A stretch of DNA of 64,000 bases from Mytilinidion resinicola (lineage: Eukaryota > Ascomycota > Dothideomycetes > Mytilinidiales > Mytilinidiaceae), in assembly GCF_010093595.1 (NCBI RefSeq), contig NW_022985443.1:336688-400687 (forward strand), given 5' to 3'. Each line of letters opens with the position of its first letter. Position 1 is the stretch's first letter. This document shows positions 33,250 to 46,417 of this stretch, piece by piece. A program made the translations under genes and the position numbers. The notes under the pieces were generated by a model. It was given only the letters and a program-made list of their open reading frames with translations, had not been told where the DNA came from and made no database searches.

Positions 33250-35856
33250 TCAAGAATTCGCCTTCCTCGCCTTCGGCGGCGCAGGGAATAGAGATAGAGT
33301 GTACGTCTGCTGCTTCGGCTTGTACGCCGTCGCGGCGCTTGCCGCTCTGGCACGCGTCTTGGTTGACGTGATGGGCGCGCGCGACGCCGATGAAAGCAGT
33401 TTCGCGGCGCCGTCCGATGCTGCGCGTTCGTGGTGGGCGGGAGCGGAAGGTGTAGGGGCAGTTGCGGGTGCAGAGACGGGCTCGAGCTTCTGAGAATCCT
33501 CGTCTTGCGTTGGAGTGTGATCATCGTCGTCAGCGAAGAAGGTGCGCTCGGTAGCTGTGGACGGACGGTCCACGCCGTCGTCCTCGTCGTCCTCATCGAG
33601 GTGCGCGAAGGTGTGAGCTTGCTCGCTGAGCTGATCGACCATCAGGTCGAGGATCTTCCGCCCGCGGCGGCTATGCACGAGCTCGGGGAGGCTCCCAGAG
33701 GAGCTGGCTGATCGGCGTACAGGAGAGCTGATGGAACCTTGGCCTGACAGGAGACTGCTATCGTAAGAGCTTCGCTTGCTGAGACGGGTGCGGCTGCTGC
33801 GACTGGATCCAGAGACACTCTGAGCGGTGTCCAGAATCGGGTAGTGATGATCCGAGTGTTCGTATTCGGCCAGCAAGTCCTCGTACATCTCCTCTCGCAT
33901 AGACTGGTATTTGAAATCTTGCGGAACAAGTAGTGACGGGGTCAGGGAGAAGCCCTCAGATTCCATATAGCTGGTGACACGTGCTTCATGGACGGGGGCC
34001 GAGCTGAAGACGTCTGAGGGTGTCAATGCACCAGTATCGACAGTTGACGTAGATAAGGCCGACCGGTGATCAAGCTCTGGCAGACTGGTCGCACTCGGCA
34101 CGAGTAGCGATGGTCTAAACACCCCGGGAAAGAAGCGCGTCTGCATTACCTCATCATCATCTTCCTCCTCAGTGATGGGACTATGCGTCGGGCTTTGGGA
34201 AACGTCGTTTGGTTGGGTTCGTGGTGATACAGGCCTATCCTTCTCCTCGTCGCACTCGATAGAGTTGCGGTCCCAATCGTAATCGCAATCTGCTTCAGCT
34301 GCATGCTCATAACAATAGTCGATATCGTCTTCCCAGGATTCGTCAATGTTCTTCCAGTAGACAGATTGTCTCTTGGCTGCAGGCGATTGCCGATTAGAAC
34401 TCTTCCCAGACCGTAGCTGAATGGGAGAGCCCAGAGTATCCGACATCTGGGAGGTCGGTCTCGCTTTTGGGCTGCGCTGAGAAAATGACTTTGGAGTGCC
34501 ATATGAGCTTGTCCGGCTAGTCGAGCGTGAAGTTGGCGACCATTGTGGCAATTTGTACCCTTCAAATGATGGACTTTTGAGTGGTGGTTGAGGTGCAGGG
34601 CGTGGGTTGAAGAATCTTTCTGGTTCCTCGGGAACATTTTCCAAGTCTGAGGTGAAACCTGGCGACAGAGCTGGTATGGCGGTGTCATCTGGTGTGGTGA
34701 CGGCTTGAGCAATAAAGGTTGCTTCAGCTGTTACGGTGGATAAACTACCAGCAGTCGAGGGACGACTAGGCGGAGTTGAACGGTCAAATGCTGCAGAGAC
34801 TCTCGAGTAACGCCCGCGTAATGAGGCTGCATATCCAGTTTCTGCTGACTGCTCCTGGGAGTCATCAATGCGCTCAAGGGCCATACGCGAAGAGCTCCGT
34901 GGCGGAGGATTCACCGACTGTGAGAGTCGGTGACGTGCTTTTACAACCGGCTGCGAGAAACTCTCAACCGACCGACTGTGTCTCAAGCTTGGTCTCGCGC
35001 CTAGCACTGGAGATGGAGTTCCCTGTGTAAAATATTCGCGCGACGTTTGTGGGCTCAATGGCGGAGATTTAGCAAACGATGAATGGGAGCGCATAGTGGG
35101 GCCTGTCGAATCCACAGCCTCTGACGAGAAATTCTGGAAGTGTAAATCGTCCGCCTTGATGCCATGTAGCTCGCGACGCGGCACTTGAGAAGCGCGCACC
35201 GCCCAGTATTCCGCAACCAGCTCATTCTGTGGAACGCGTTCGAGAGCCGGAAATTGCTGACGTTGCGTATGGGTGAGGTGCTGGAAGTCGAAGGGACTTG
35301 ATATATGCTCCTTGAGGTCGTAAACTGTGGCAATCGTAAGTATCGTGTAGTGGTAGTTTCAAGTAAGAGACATACTTGGACTGTGTGAGCCCCATCGGGA
35401 CAAGTTATGATCCTTCCGTAGAACCGAAGCCCTTTTATAAGAATCCGCCTCTTCTATTCCATCCAAACCTGACAGGGTGGACACCTGGCTGCTCTGACGC
35501 CTTAGTTTCTTGCCTCGGGAAAACAGTGATCGCTTTTGTGCAGGTAATTGCTGATTGGGTTGGCTTCCAGACAGGTCTTGCGAAGATCGACGCGACGACA
35601 TGTCAATACCAGTCATGGAGGTGATGGTCGAAGTGCGAGAGACAAAAGACGACGTGGTGGAGGCAGTGTTACTTCGAGACCGCAGCGTGAAGACAGAATT
35701 CCTTTTTCCAAACCCCCGTTCGCGTCGTTCTGGCGAGCCCATGTCGCGGTCGGATTGCGGAGAAGGGCAGGAATCTGCCGAGGGTGGGTCTGTCGCATGG
35801 GAGTCTATTGAGGATTGCCTGGACCGCGGTGCGTTGTTCTTATTGAACAAGAACAT
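33250..35856 (-). CDS. CRIB-domain protein, probable Cdc42/Rac effector
   Basis: Exon 1 is 35856-35376, the intron 35375-35325 and exon 2 35324-33250, giving 851 residues. The junction joins to read PIYDLKEHISSPFDFQHLTH, a CRIB motif (ISxPxxFxHxxH, about residues 167-179), which binds GTP-bound Cdc42 or Rac. Before it lies a Ser/Arg-rich region with many potential phosphosites (FTLRSRSNTASTTSSFVSRT, KKLRRQSSQVSTLSG). After it come about 670 mostly disordered Ser/Pro-rich residues with acidic patches (DESWEDDIDYCYEHAAEADC). No kinase or other catalytic domain is present, so it is a scaffold-type effector rather than a PAK. The intron lies just upstream of the CRIB. Confidence 0.82.
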
Positions 35857-38607
35857 AGTGTGGTTGTTGAAACAGCTCCTGGGAGATCACGGCCAGCGAA
35901 TAGGCCTGATATAGGGTTGGGATGCGGACCGAGCACCGCACTGCGCAGTGTGTTGGTGGAAGCTTGTGATTTTCCGAAGCATGAATGGGGGCAGCTCAAA
36001 ACACGTCGAGGACGAGATGTTGTCGCGTACGCGTGGTGTTGACGTCCCAACGGAGAAAGCGTGCGAGCAAGGTTGGGGGGCTGATGGAGAAGTCAGTGGA
36101 CCAATTGACCGTATATCTGGTAATTTGGGCCAGAGAGGCAGAGGTGACAATCTCGGGGTGGACAGAAGAAGAGAAAACAGGAAGCCGGGCCTGGGGCGGG
36201 GGAACCAACAGCGACGGTAGAAGTGATGGGAGTCTGGTAGTGGGCAATATGTGGTGAGCAATATATGCGTACCTCTGAATAGGATTGGCTGATCAGCGGC
36301 GCGGGAAATGAGCGGCCTGCGTGCTGGGAACAGCAGTTGCTCAGCGGGCCAAAACACGATGCGTATGGTGCTGACCGGAGCACAAGAATTGCAACGAGCG
36401 TCGGTGGTGGTTGGGGGGGATACTTGGATGCTGTATGAGGAGGGAGGGACTGGAAGGAGACTGAAAGGGCTCGGGTCAGGGTAGCAGTAGTAGTGGCGCT
36501 GTCAGAATTAAGAATGGCAACGGCGTGGGCGTTCAGATAAGCGCAACGGTGCTGGCGGAGGATTTGTAGGAGAATTGATTGTTGGTGGGCGCTCAATCTG
36601 GCTGGAGGTGGTGCAGGCACTCGAGGCCGGCGTTCAGGTGGAATTCTCAGGATTCTCGTGGCACGACATGGCCGTGACACTGCCAGTATATGGGTGCAGG
36701 GTGGGTGCCGACACGGGCTGGGGAGTGTGCTGAGGGAGCCAGGGCGCCGTAGGGATGCCATGCTGGTGTAGCGGAGGCATGTGGAGAGCGGCCAGCGAGC
36801 CCTGAGGACGTGATGCCCATGCAGCCTCGCCGCGGGCCTGTCCTTGTTCGCGCTATGCCGGGCGCATGGCCCGCGGCGCGCATGAATCTCACCGTCGCTG
36901 CGCCTGAGTCCCGCCGCTGTGGTCACGCAGAGTGCGGCGCAGGAGTGAATGGGCGCCTGTGAGTGGGCCGCGGTCGCAAAACGGCGAAAACACACGCGAG
37001 AGGGCCACTCAGAGCGCCCGTCGCAGCCAGCAGCCGAGCAGATTGCGCTGCACATTGTCGCTGCTGCCGCTGCTCGAATATGCTCGATGGCCTCCTCGCT
37101 GCGCTCCGTGGCTCGCGCTGGCGAAACCGCGAGTGGCATCGGCTGTGCCCCACGCCAGACCACCTGGGCACCGCACGCAGCTGCGCAGAGCGACGGCGCG
37201 GACGAGGAGCAGGAGCTCTGGGTGTTCGCGCGGCAGGATTAGGGCATCCTCACGGGTCATACGGGCTGAGCCGTGGTGTCGTCGAATGGTGGTGCCGAAG
37301 CCGTCGGCGCCGCTCGCTCAGCTGCACCAGCCGCCCAGGGAGGCCGGCAAGTGGCCCTGTTCGGCCTAGCAGCCGCTTGCGCTGCTTCGGGCTGGTCGAG
37401 TGGAGGAAGAGGCCGTTTCCGAGGCCGCTTCGAGTGGTCCCAAACGACGCGGCCTCACAAGATGAGCGGGGCGTCAAGAAAAGGATGCATAAAGGACGTC
37501 GTCGTCGATCGGCACTCGTCGGCAGTCTGCATCCAGCATCGCAGCAGCCCGCAGCGCCCAGGACGGCCAGCCCACCGTTTCAAGGCCGGCGGGCGCCTGG
37601 GAGAGGCATGGACTGCGTGAAACATCCGGCGACGTCTTGCTCCTTCGTCTTCTCCAGGGCCATCCATACCCCGCAACCCCCGAGCGCGCTACAATACTCG
37701 TGAATGCCCTCGCGCCAGCATGGGACTGGCACGGTCGCCGGTGCTCTTCTCAGGCACCTCTCAGGCCACGCCCGCGCGATGCAGATGTTGCCTTGTGCGA
37801 GGACGGCGGTCCTGTGTCTCACGCGCGACTCCCTCTCCTCCCTCAGCAGCGTACCTGACGATCTGCCGCGCACGGGCTCTGGGGCCTCTGGCGGTCGGTC
37901 AGTGCCATTGTCTGCATGGCGTGCTCTCCCGCTGGGTTATCGTGGCCTGCCGGGTCGGGGAGCGATAGGCCGCCGTGCAGCGTGATAGAGGACGCTGTTG
38001 GTGATGGCCGTCCGTCGCGGCGCACAGCGGGACACACAGTCGACCCCCGTGCAACCCAGCGACGCCCACGCCAACGGTCCACGGCAGGAGTGCGTTCCCG
38101 TGCACTCCCAGGCGGCGATTCCAAGTCTCTCAGCGTCCGCTGGCCACGCGAGGTTGCTGGTGTCGCACGCTGAGCGAACAAAGGGCCGACGGGGTGTGCC
38201 GCCAGCGCAGTCGTGCAACTCACGGCCACACGCCGATCCCGAGCAGCAGGCGCTGCGTGCCGACTGCGGGCTGGTGTCGTTGTGAGTGGGACGTGGAGAT
38301 TCCAGGCGTGGGCCGAGTGGCTCGTGGGGGAGTAGCAGTGTTTCGAGGGCCGAAGCCGCCGCCAGACTGAGGCGTGTTGGTGCTGCTTAGGGCGACGCGT
38401 AGACTAACGAAGCTTGATGCACAAACCATCTATATTATGCAACAGTCGAGCGGCATTGCTTTGCTGAGGCGTGCATCGTGAAGCTCTCCCGGAGACTCGA
38501 GGTAAGGCCTCCCGACTGCACCTTCGGCAACGTTGGAGCACTTTAGACAACACCAAACGGGCGTATAGACGGCTCACATACCAGCCTGCTTCATAACGTG
38601 ACCGACG

Positions 38608-38660
38608 ACTGATATTGCCCGGATCTGTCTGCTACATTGGAGCACCTCAAACACATTCGT
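38608..38660 (-). repeat. Dispersed repeat family B, copy 2 (weak)
   Basis: On the minus strand TTTGAGGTGCTCCAA is followed by AGATCCGGGCAATAT, matching the order and spacing of the copies at 10247-10306 and 48588-48648. Another GTGCTCCAACG lies at about 38530, also on the minus strand. Identity is lower than between the other two. Confidence 0.4.
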
Positions 38661-40256
38661 CTACTCTCAAACCGTACAATTGTGGGTAGGCTTGTGCATG
38701 CTACATAAGCGTAGTCACTGTCTAAACTCCACTGCAAAGATTCAAATTGCAGTGCGGCAGACTTCATCACATCACGGTGCGTGCAGAGCTGTTTCAGCAA
38801 TTGTCACCAATCCGCGCCACCTCAGGCCCATAAATCAGACCCATTTCTGCTCCGTCCACCACTCATCGTCCGCGTCTCATCATTTTGCTTCCGCTTCCCC
38901 GCCACAGCGCGTTCCTTTCACGCTCCTCGGCGACTCACGAGCAGATTCCACCAGATTCGGCGGTACATCCGAGTCTCCACCACGTACATATTCCTCGCGA
39001 TGCATCGTGATAATCTCGCACACGCCAGCCGCCGCCCAGATCGGCAGCCCTAAGGCACTCCGTACGCAAGCGCCTCGCAGCTGTGACGGCGCTGTCAACA
39101 CGACGACTGCTTGGACGGGGTCATCGCACAAAGCAATAGACTGTGTGCGTGTGGTTTTCGTGGCCTCGACCACTGGAGGTGCGTTTCCGGCAAGCTTGCA
39201 GGACACATCGCCACATGCAGGTACGCAAGCGAAAACCATGGAAGACCCAGACGTTCCGATGCCGCCGCCTCAGCCTTTCCCCTAGTGCCTGCGCCAAGTC
39301 TAGAGCTGTCCGAGAGATGACCGCGGCGTGCAGGCCTGAGCTGCTAGTATTGTAGCACAACTACCGGCCGTCTATTTTTGTACTGTCTCCAGTGTGGCTG
39401 CTGCAGGAAAAGCAGTGGCGTATTCGAGATCCAGTTTTGAAGGAAAAATCGCTAGGGGGAGCTGGGCAGCCTTGCAGCGCCAGAACTACGGAACAAATTC
39501 CAGCCTCCGCATTCCATTCAACCCGATGTGTTTTTTTTTCGAGAGCCCAGTCGCCAAGGGAGCACGTTGGCTGGTCGATCAGTGCATCTCTGCCCTACAG
39601 ACCGCCTCTTGAACTCAGCCAACAATTTCCCCCTTTCTCTCATCAAGGGCGGACTACCGCTGCTATGCCGTGGAGACTCTTCCTCTGCTACCTTCACGTC
39701 TCAACAAGGTCATCCTGTGCTCTAAAACCATCTCGGCTCCTTGGCGGCCTGAAAGCATTTACGTTCCCTTCGAGGAGACTTTCCCGACATGTGCCCGAGG
39801 AAGAACTTCGTTCCCTCGACCCGAGTGAGCAAACCCTGCTCCCATGGACGCCTGCTGAAATGTGGTCCTCCCGTCAAGCTTGACCAAGTTTCTTTCCTTC
39901 CGTCCACTGTTTCACGATTTCATCACAAGCAAAACAACGCTGCTGGCAAGTCAAGCGTCGCCGACGTGTAAATCTCACGGGTCAGGGTCTCGCGACTCCG
40001 GCATGCCCTCCGCGCGGCTCCACAGCGAACCGTGGTTTACTACATGCGCGACTAGCTATTGTCAGATGCCGCTGACCTCGACGCGTCTGCCAGCATCAAG
40101 GCACAAAGGCACGTCGTCAAGCATCTCCAGGGGTAAATTCCAGGTTCGCACCCTCGTCCACTGACGGCTCCGCGCTTTCTTCCCTGTCTTCTTTCACTTC
40201 CATCGCGACACCTCCTAACCTGCTCTGGCATCCGGTCAGGGCAACATTTCCCGTAC

Positions 40257-40700
40257 CTAACGTCGGGAGTAGCCTCTCCTCCCCGCATCCGAATCGATGG
40301 TGGCAGGTAAACGTCGGCATGACTTGCAGCGCGCGTCATGCAAATCGAGGGGGCCGCACCGGGTCGCAAAGAGATAAGCTAGATCGGATGCTGCTATATC
40401 TCCGTTTTCGATAATTCTACCGTTCCCTCCGACGATCAACAGAATCGGAACGTCTCTGAGGTTCGTCATGAGAAACGTTGCGATATTCCGGGTGATCGCT
40501 GGGAGATCGGCCGATCCTTGAACACAGCTCTGACCAACAAGCACCACCCCGATATTCTCACTGCTCACAACATCTTCTCCTTCACCGCTATATGGTCTAT
40601 GCAGCACAGCTGATGATGGATGCAAGAATCTGATGGTGGATGCAAGAGCCTGATGGATGTCTGAACCTCTTCCCAGAATCGAACTTTTCTAGCTGTTTGC
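40257..40700 (-). pseudogene. Coding-like remnant of unknown function
   Basis: One minus-strand frame reads LGRGSDIHQALASTIRFLHP and later NIGVVLVGQSCVQGSADLPA, NIATFLMTNLRDVPILLIVGG and DIAASDLAYLFATRCG, with alternating hydrophobic strands unlike random sequence. In the same frame upstream, stops (TAG, then TGA) separate further protein-like stretches such as QEFPTVATIDAGKVANS. It may be the remains of a gene or an exon of an unrecognised one. No family is recognised. Confidence 0.25.
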
Positions 40701-42450
40701 GACCTTGCCTGCATCGATCGTCGCAACGGTAGGAAATTCCTGACGGTAATTCAGCCGCTTTCAGTTTTTCAACCACCAGACCACATGGCATTTCTGCACG
40801 CCTGGATACAGTCCAATGATCTACAAGCTTCCAATGGCGGAATGCGGGGAAATTCGTATTCCTCGCAGTAGTCTGGGGTGAATCTACGTGCACATACAAT
40901 ATCACGACACATGACTTTTCCCGATCTGGCGAACTCCTTGCAGACCCTTCTTCTTTCGTCTTCTGATGCCCAAGGTAGGATTTTTCTCATCCGCAATGCT
41001 TAGTCCTCGCATCTAAGGGTCTCGATGTTCCTTCGCGCAAGACTTCGTAAACCACGTCGTCTCTGATTCGCTGGCAATCCTCTTTATGCAAAGCCCATCA
41101 CAATTTCCTTACATTGCGCAGAATCTGCCTGTATACATCCCCACACCCATGATTCTTCCGCAATCCAATCGCATTGCTATCCACGCCCCTCTTACTCCAT
41201 CCTCTACCCACCCTTACCACATCGATCTCTTTCATCCCCTCCCTAGCTCATCTCTGAACCCCAGACTACACCCAGTCCACTCCCTTCACACCCCTACCTA
41301 GAATCAAGAAACCTTCAGGCATTTACGCCATGCGCCTGCCTACCCCCATCATGACCCTTTCGGCAACGCCACACCCCTACCCGTACCACCCTTACACCCA
41401 CCCTTCGACCGCCTGGTCGCTCCAGATCTACAAACCGCCCCTTCTCCATCCCCTCCCTCCTGCACATCATACCTCCCAAAACGCCACGCAGCTACCACAA
41501 CCTCCCTGCCCTCCCCAAGGCTCAGTCCAGCCACCCGTCGGCCTGACTACCCCCCTCCCCTCCCGCACCCCTATCACCACAGCCGCCAAATGCGCGCTGC
41601 GGCCACTCAGCCGCTCGGCCATCCTCCCCAGACCACCTCGCACCCAACCTTTCCCAGAACACGCCCGGAAGCGCGCACAGCGACGGGCCAGTGACTTCCC
41701 GCACGTCGCGTGTTCGGGAATGTGGAGATGAGCGCAGTCGCGGAAAACACGGGCGTCTCTATCGCCTGTGTGGGGCGGGTTAGGGAATTACCACGCCTTC
41801 CATCGACACACGGAACTCGTTATTTACCAACCCTCTATCTCGCCTCAGGACTGGCCTCGCACGTGGCCAAATGGCCGCACGCAGCCGTTCGCCATTTGCT
41901 CGTGTTCGTTGCATCCATCCATCCATCCGCCCCCGTCCAGCACACGACTCGCAATAGTAAAGGGCCCTCCAGGTCCTCCACGTAAATCTCACACGCTGTG
42001 TCGAGGACAGTCAGATAAGCTTAGTAGATATATTCATTTCGATTTTGTCTGTGTGTCTGCATATGCACATCCTTCGTATCTCTATCTCTCTCTCGCGCGC
42101 GCTCTCGTAGTGCTCGAAGCGGGTGTTGCAGCGCCTAAAAGCAGCCATCCGCCATCCTAGAGCCAGAAAGCCTCCCACAGAGATGCCATAGAAAAAGGAA
42201 AAGGAAAATCCGCCGTATGTATGTGTAGCTCGTAAAATCATAAACGAAAGTGTTTTGCATATGATATGCATGCATCGCCGTAGCCATCGTCTGCCTCACC
42301 CACTCATCTGCATCCTCCGCTCTACCAGAACCCCGCTGGTTCGTAGGAAGATTGGTGTAAGCAGCGGCATAATCCGTAAAAAGCCGTTTTTCGATAAGCT
42401 CCGTTTGCGTTGCGACAATCGACAGCGACGCATACTTCTTCATAGCTCGT

Positions 42451-45400
42451 CTAAGTACCGCGGAACAAGAACTGCAGATCTTCCGGACTCAACTTATCCA
42501 TAGCGACCTTATCGTTGTTGATAGTGCCGCTAATCATGGCCGCCTTCTTCTCCTGCAGCAGGACCATGCGGCTCTCGACGCTGTCTTCGATGCAGAGGCG
42601 GGTGATGACGCAGGGACGCTTTTGGCCGATACGGTGGCAGCGGTCGGCGGATTGCCATTCGGCGGCTGGGTTCCACCACCTACGATAGGGTTAGCAGACA
42701 GATATTGAGACTGGGCCTGTTGGTTTGGATAGCACTTACGGATCAACGATAAACACCCTTGACGCCTCGGTCAGATTCAGCGCCACGCCGCCAGCCTTCA
42801 GCGAAACGAGGAAGACCTCCACTTCGGCGTTGTTCATGAAGTACTCGATGCTCTTCTGACGCTGAGCGGGAGTCATGCTTCCGTCTAACATGACCGTGTT
42901 GAAGCCCGCGCGTCGGAGACGCCACTCGATCAGCTGTAGCATAGACGTAAACTGGCTGAAGACGATTGACTTGAGTGTCTGCTTCTTGCTGCGCAGCTTG
43001 TACAAGTCGTATACAAGCATCTCAATCTTGGTCGACGAGGTCCAGTTCTCCATCTTGATACGGTTGATGATGGAGGTTTTCTTTACCGACTCTTCGTCCT
43101 GCTCAATATCCGGTTGATCAAAGTCGATGGTAAGCGGAATGTGGCAGCGCGGGCAGTCGGCGACAGCGCCTTCGCCTTCGCAAGACTGGACGTAGCTCTT
43201 GACGCAAGAGCGGCAGAATTCGTGGTTGCAGCGAGATTTGATGGCCTCCTCCGCTGGTTCGTCGCAGATGTTGCAGATGAGAACATTCTGACCGCCAATA
43301 GCATGCTTCTTGAGAAGTAGGTCCGGATGGTTGGCGACTTGACGCATCTGCATGATGAGACCAAAGATATTGGCGTAGTTGTTGAGCATGACACCCTGAG
43401 AGACGTAGGTATCGAACTTGCGCGCGGAGTTTGTCATAATGGACGAGGAAAAGTCGCGCTCAATGTCGCAGAAGAACTCGTTATGGATGACGACCTCCTT
43501 TGGTGGAAGCTCCATCGAAGAGGTATTGTCGTTCTTCATGCGGCGCAACATGATGCGAGAAGTAATGAGGTGGAGCTTGTCCATAGCTTCATCGCGAAGC
43601 TCTGCATCGTCACCGGTGATTGGGTTAAGCAATTCCTGGTTGAACACCGAAACATGTTCGGAGCCACCGTGATTGCAAGCAACACACATATGGTCATCGT
43701 CGAGACTCCAGTGAAGTTGCTCGCAGTCGCAGGATCGACAAAAGTAGTCGGCGAAAGGTCGAACCTCGAGGAATCGAAGCAGCGAGAAGAATTCTCCGAT
43801 ACGGTTCTGGACTGGAGTACCAGAAAGGCACCACTTATAGGTAGCCTTTAGAGCGAAGCAAGCTTTGGCCACACCAGTGGTCCGCTGCTTGATGCTGTGA
43901 GCCTCGTCCAGTATGAGACGGTGATAAGTGATCGCATGGAGAGGCGAAGACTCTTTGATAATGTCCTCACCGCGAGCCCAGCCCTTGGTTTCCTTGCGAT
44001 AGAGGGACTCTAGACTGTTGTAAGAAACCATGATGACATCGTATTTCATCAGCTGTTTGGCGGTGGCTTTCTTGGATTTGGCGTTGGTGCCGTGATAGAC
44101 CAAGACATTGAGCTTCCCATTTGTGTACGCGCTGATTTCGTTGGACCACTGCATAAGAGCAACTGGAGGAACAACTACTAAAGTTGGTGACTTGGCAGGG
44201 TAGTCCGACATGATGAGCGAGACAGCCTGGATCGTCTTGCCCATGCCCATCTCGTCACCAAGAAGACCTCCTTTATAGTGGGTTTTCTCCTGTCGAATCA
44301 TCCAGCTAAGGCCTTCGAGTTGGAAGGACTTCAGCGTCCGATTGATATCAGCTGGTTGTTCCGCTTGCATGGTCTCCAGAACGGGAATTGCTTCTAAGTC
44401 TTTCCACATGGTGGTGAGCTTTGGATGTGCCTCTTCGAGCCTATCTCGATTCATAGCCCGCTTTCTCTCCCAGCGATCCTCGATGTGCGCGAATCGTGAC
44501 ATTCGTTGAGCATTTGCGGCCCTATCCTTCTTCGCTCTCCTGGGCTTCCACTTGGTCCTGCCCCTGCCCTTGATTGAGAGAAGCCTAGCTTCTAGACCGT
44601 TCGGATCAACTTCATTTTTCGGAGCAGGGGTCTCGAGAGCCTCTCCATCGCTCTCAGGCTCTGTGCTGAGAAGCGACTCATCCTCCAGATTGAATTCATC
44701 GTCTGAATCGGCAATGGACTCGAGGTCGCTTGGAAGAGCAAGGGACTTGCGGGCGCTGGAGCTAGCCATGCGCGATGGACGGGATTGTCGCACAGATGCC
44801 TTCGCCTTGCCTTTGGTCTTTGACGCCAGCGCACTTCCACTGGCCTTGGGTGGATCGAGAAAGTCTAAGTCCATCTCTAAGAGCTCATCGTCGTCGGAGA
44901 CCTCAGGTTTTCCGGTCGAAGTGTACGCATTGTAGCCTGACTTGATGCGCTTTGAGCTAGACGCAGTCGCATTGGCGGCATTGTATTCCTCTTCTTGCAG
45001 CGCCCTGGCTAGCTGAGCATCCGCAGACATGTCCACGGACTCCGCTTCATCATCATCCGTGTCTACAATAGCAAGGCGAGAGCGCTTGCGCTTTCCAGCA
45101 ACGTTGGGAACCAGACGAGTTGGTCGGGCCTTGCCGCGGACTGACACAGCAGGTGTCGTAGAGAGGCTAGTTGCAGGTGTGTCGTTATCGGAATCTTCGA
45201 AAGAAGCAGAGTCGACGGGAGATGTGGAGGACGCAGTCTCCACACCAGCAGATGCATTGGCCACAGCCAGCTTGCCCTTGCCCTTCGACCCAGAAAGTCC
45301 TTTGACGGGAGTCATTTTCTTAGCGGGTATGGCAACCTCCTTCAGCAGACGTCGAACCAGTGGTTTGCTCGGCAGAACCTCAATGACCGAGTCGTCGTCT

Positions 45401-45650
45401 TCTAAGTCGGAGCTGTTTGGTATGGAGGAGCGAGAGGCTCTGGTGCGGGCGTCGAGGGTCGAAGGCGTGCCTGTCGCCTTGCCGGTGGATAGTGGGGTAG
45501 CGGCTATGGAGCGATGAATACGTTAGCATGCGTAAAGTGAGAAATAGCGAAAGGCTGCATTTCGCGCGAAAGAGCAGTCTCCTCGGTTTAATGAGGATGG
45601 GACATACATGAGAGTTTGGCCTTGCGGGCGGGACGTTCGCGTTCTCGCAT
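42451..45650 (-). CDS. rad16: DNA repair helicase Rad16 (SNF2 ATPase with RING finger)
   Basis: Exons 45650-45608, 45503-42740 and 42679-42451 give 1011 residues with all junctions in frame. With Rad7, Rad16 acts in global-genome nucleotide-excision repair of non-transcribed DNA. The first exon encodes only [14 protein letters not shown] plus one base. An acidic, disordered N-terminal third is followed by SNF2 motif I ([13 protein letters not shown]), motif II ([10 protein letters not shown]), motif III (LSGTPVQN), a Cys-rich insert ([19 protein letters not shown]), a RING finger ([20 protein letters not shown] to CPRCHIPL), then the C-terminal helicase motifs ([26 protein letters not shown]). 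The RING placed between the helicase lobes is diagnostic. The C-terminus, [13 protein letters not shown], matches the family. Confidence 0.95.
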
Positions 45651-46417
45651 GAAGGGCAGGTGTTTGCCCCAGAGGCAATTTGCTTTCGAGAAGGCGTGAG
45701 ACGAGGTTTGTGGATGTAGATGGAAGAGTGTGGCGAGTGATGGAGGAGGTGGAAGGTGGAAGGTGGAAGGTGAAATGGCTTACTTCAATGATGGATGGGT
45801 CCTCGCTGCGGGCACGGCGGGCGAGATAAAGCCTCCCCCCTGACCGCGTCAATGAGCGAGCACGCTAACGCGAGGGACGGGATTGTCCCTCGGTGGCAAA
45901 TGCCTGGGTACGGTCCAAGGGACCACTCAAACGAAGCGGAAGAAGGCCTCTAGAACAAATGGATTGGCCAAGATGCAAATCACAAAGGATGGGGTTGCCG
46001 TTTCGTTGAAAGACTGGTGAAAGATTTCCTTCATGGTGGGGAGGGCACGCCAGGCAGCGATGTCTTGGCAGTACGTGTTCACGTGACACTTAAAGATGGT
46101 CATATAAAATCTCGCGTGCATCGTCTCATATACAATTGAAGGACATTCTCAAGTCGATTAGATTATCATAGAATGGTCAGGAAAGTGCTATTCACCCGTC
46201 GTATAGCAGGTTTCTCGACTCTTTTTCAGAAGCCTGATCGTTTGTGTAATGCATTCTCTATGCATTCCATTGTAGCGCTATGTTTTAAGGAAAATGCTTG
46301 CTCGCAAACATTGGTTTGAAAAGAACATGAATTATATCTCAGATGCTCAGAAAATATGGGTATCGCCCGTAACGCCCCTACCAGAGCGCCTAGAATGACT
46401 ATGCTGAGAGATCAAGA
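45651..46417. other. Intergenic region upstream of rad16
   Basis: It holds the rad16 promoter and the 3' flank of the kinase-like gene. A short GGAAGGT-type tandem repeat lies at about 45748-45772. No gene is supported. Confidence 0.5.

Larger units (their letters stand above)
35857..42450. other. 6.6-kb gene desert with GC-rich core
   Basis: No confident gene is found. The core at about 36600-38300 is conspicuously GC-rich and therefore holds long overlapping open frames on several strands (such as 37163-36093 minus and 36963-37703 plus) whose products look like noise. A family B repeat copy lies at 38608-38660, a possible coding remnant at 40257-40700 minus, and C-rich top-strand sequence at 41090-41700 with CATC repeats at 41913-41931. 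The rad16 3' flank occupies the right end. Confidence 0.5.

Noticed and set aside
36093..37703. Long open frames on both strands in the GC-rich core (356 aa minus, 246 aa plus)
   Set aside because: They overlap each other, are Arg/Ala/Pro/Cys-rich and lack any domain. Long frames are expected by chance in GC-rich DNA.
41330..41731. 133-codon Pro/His-rich plus-strand frame
   Set aside because: The composition follows the C-rich top strand; no domain or splice context.
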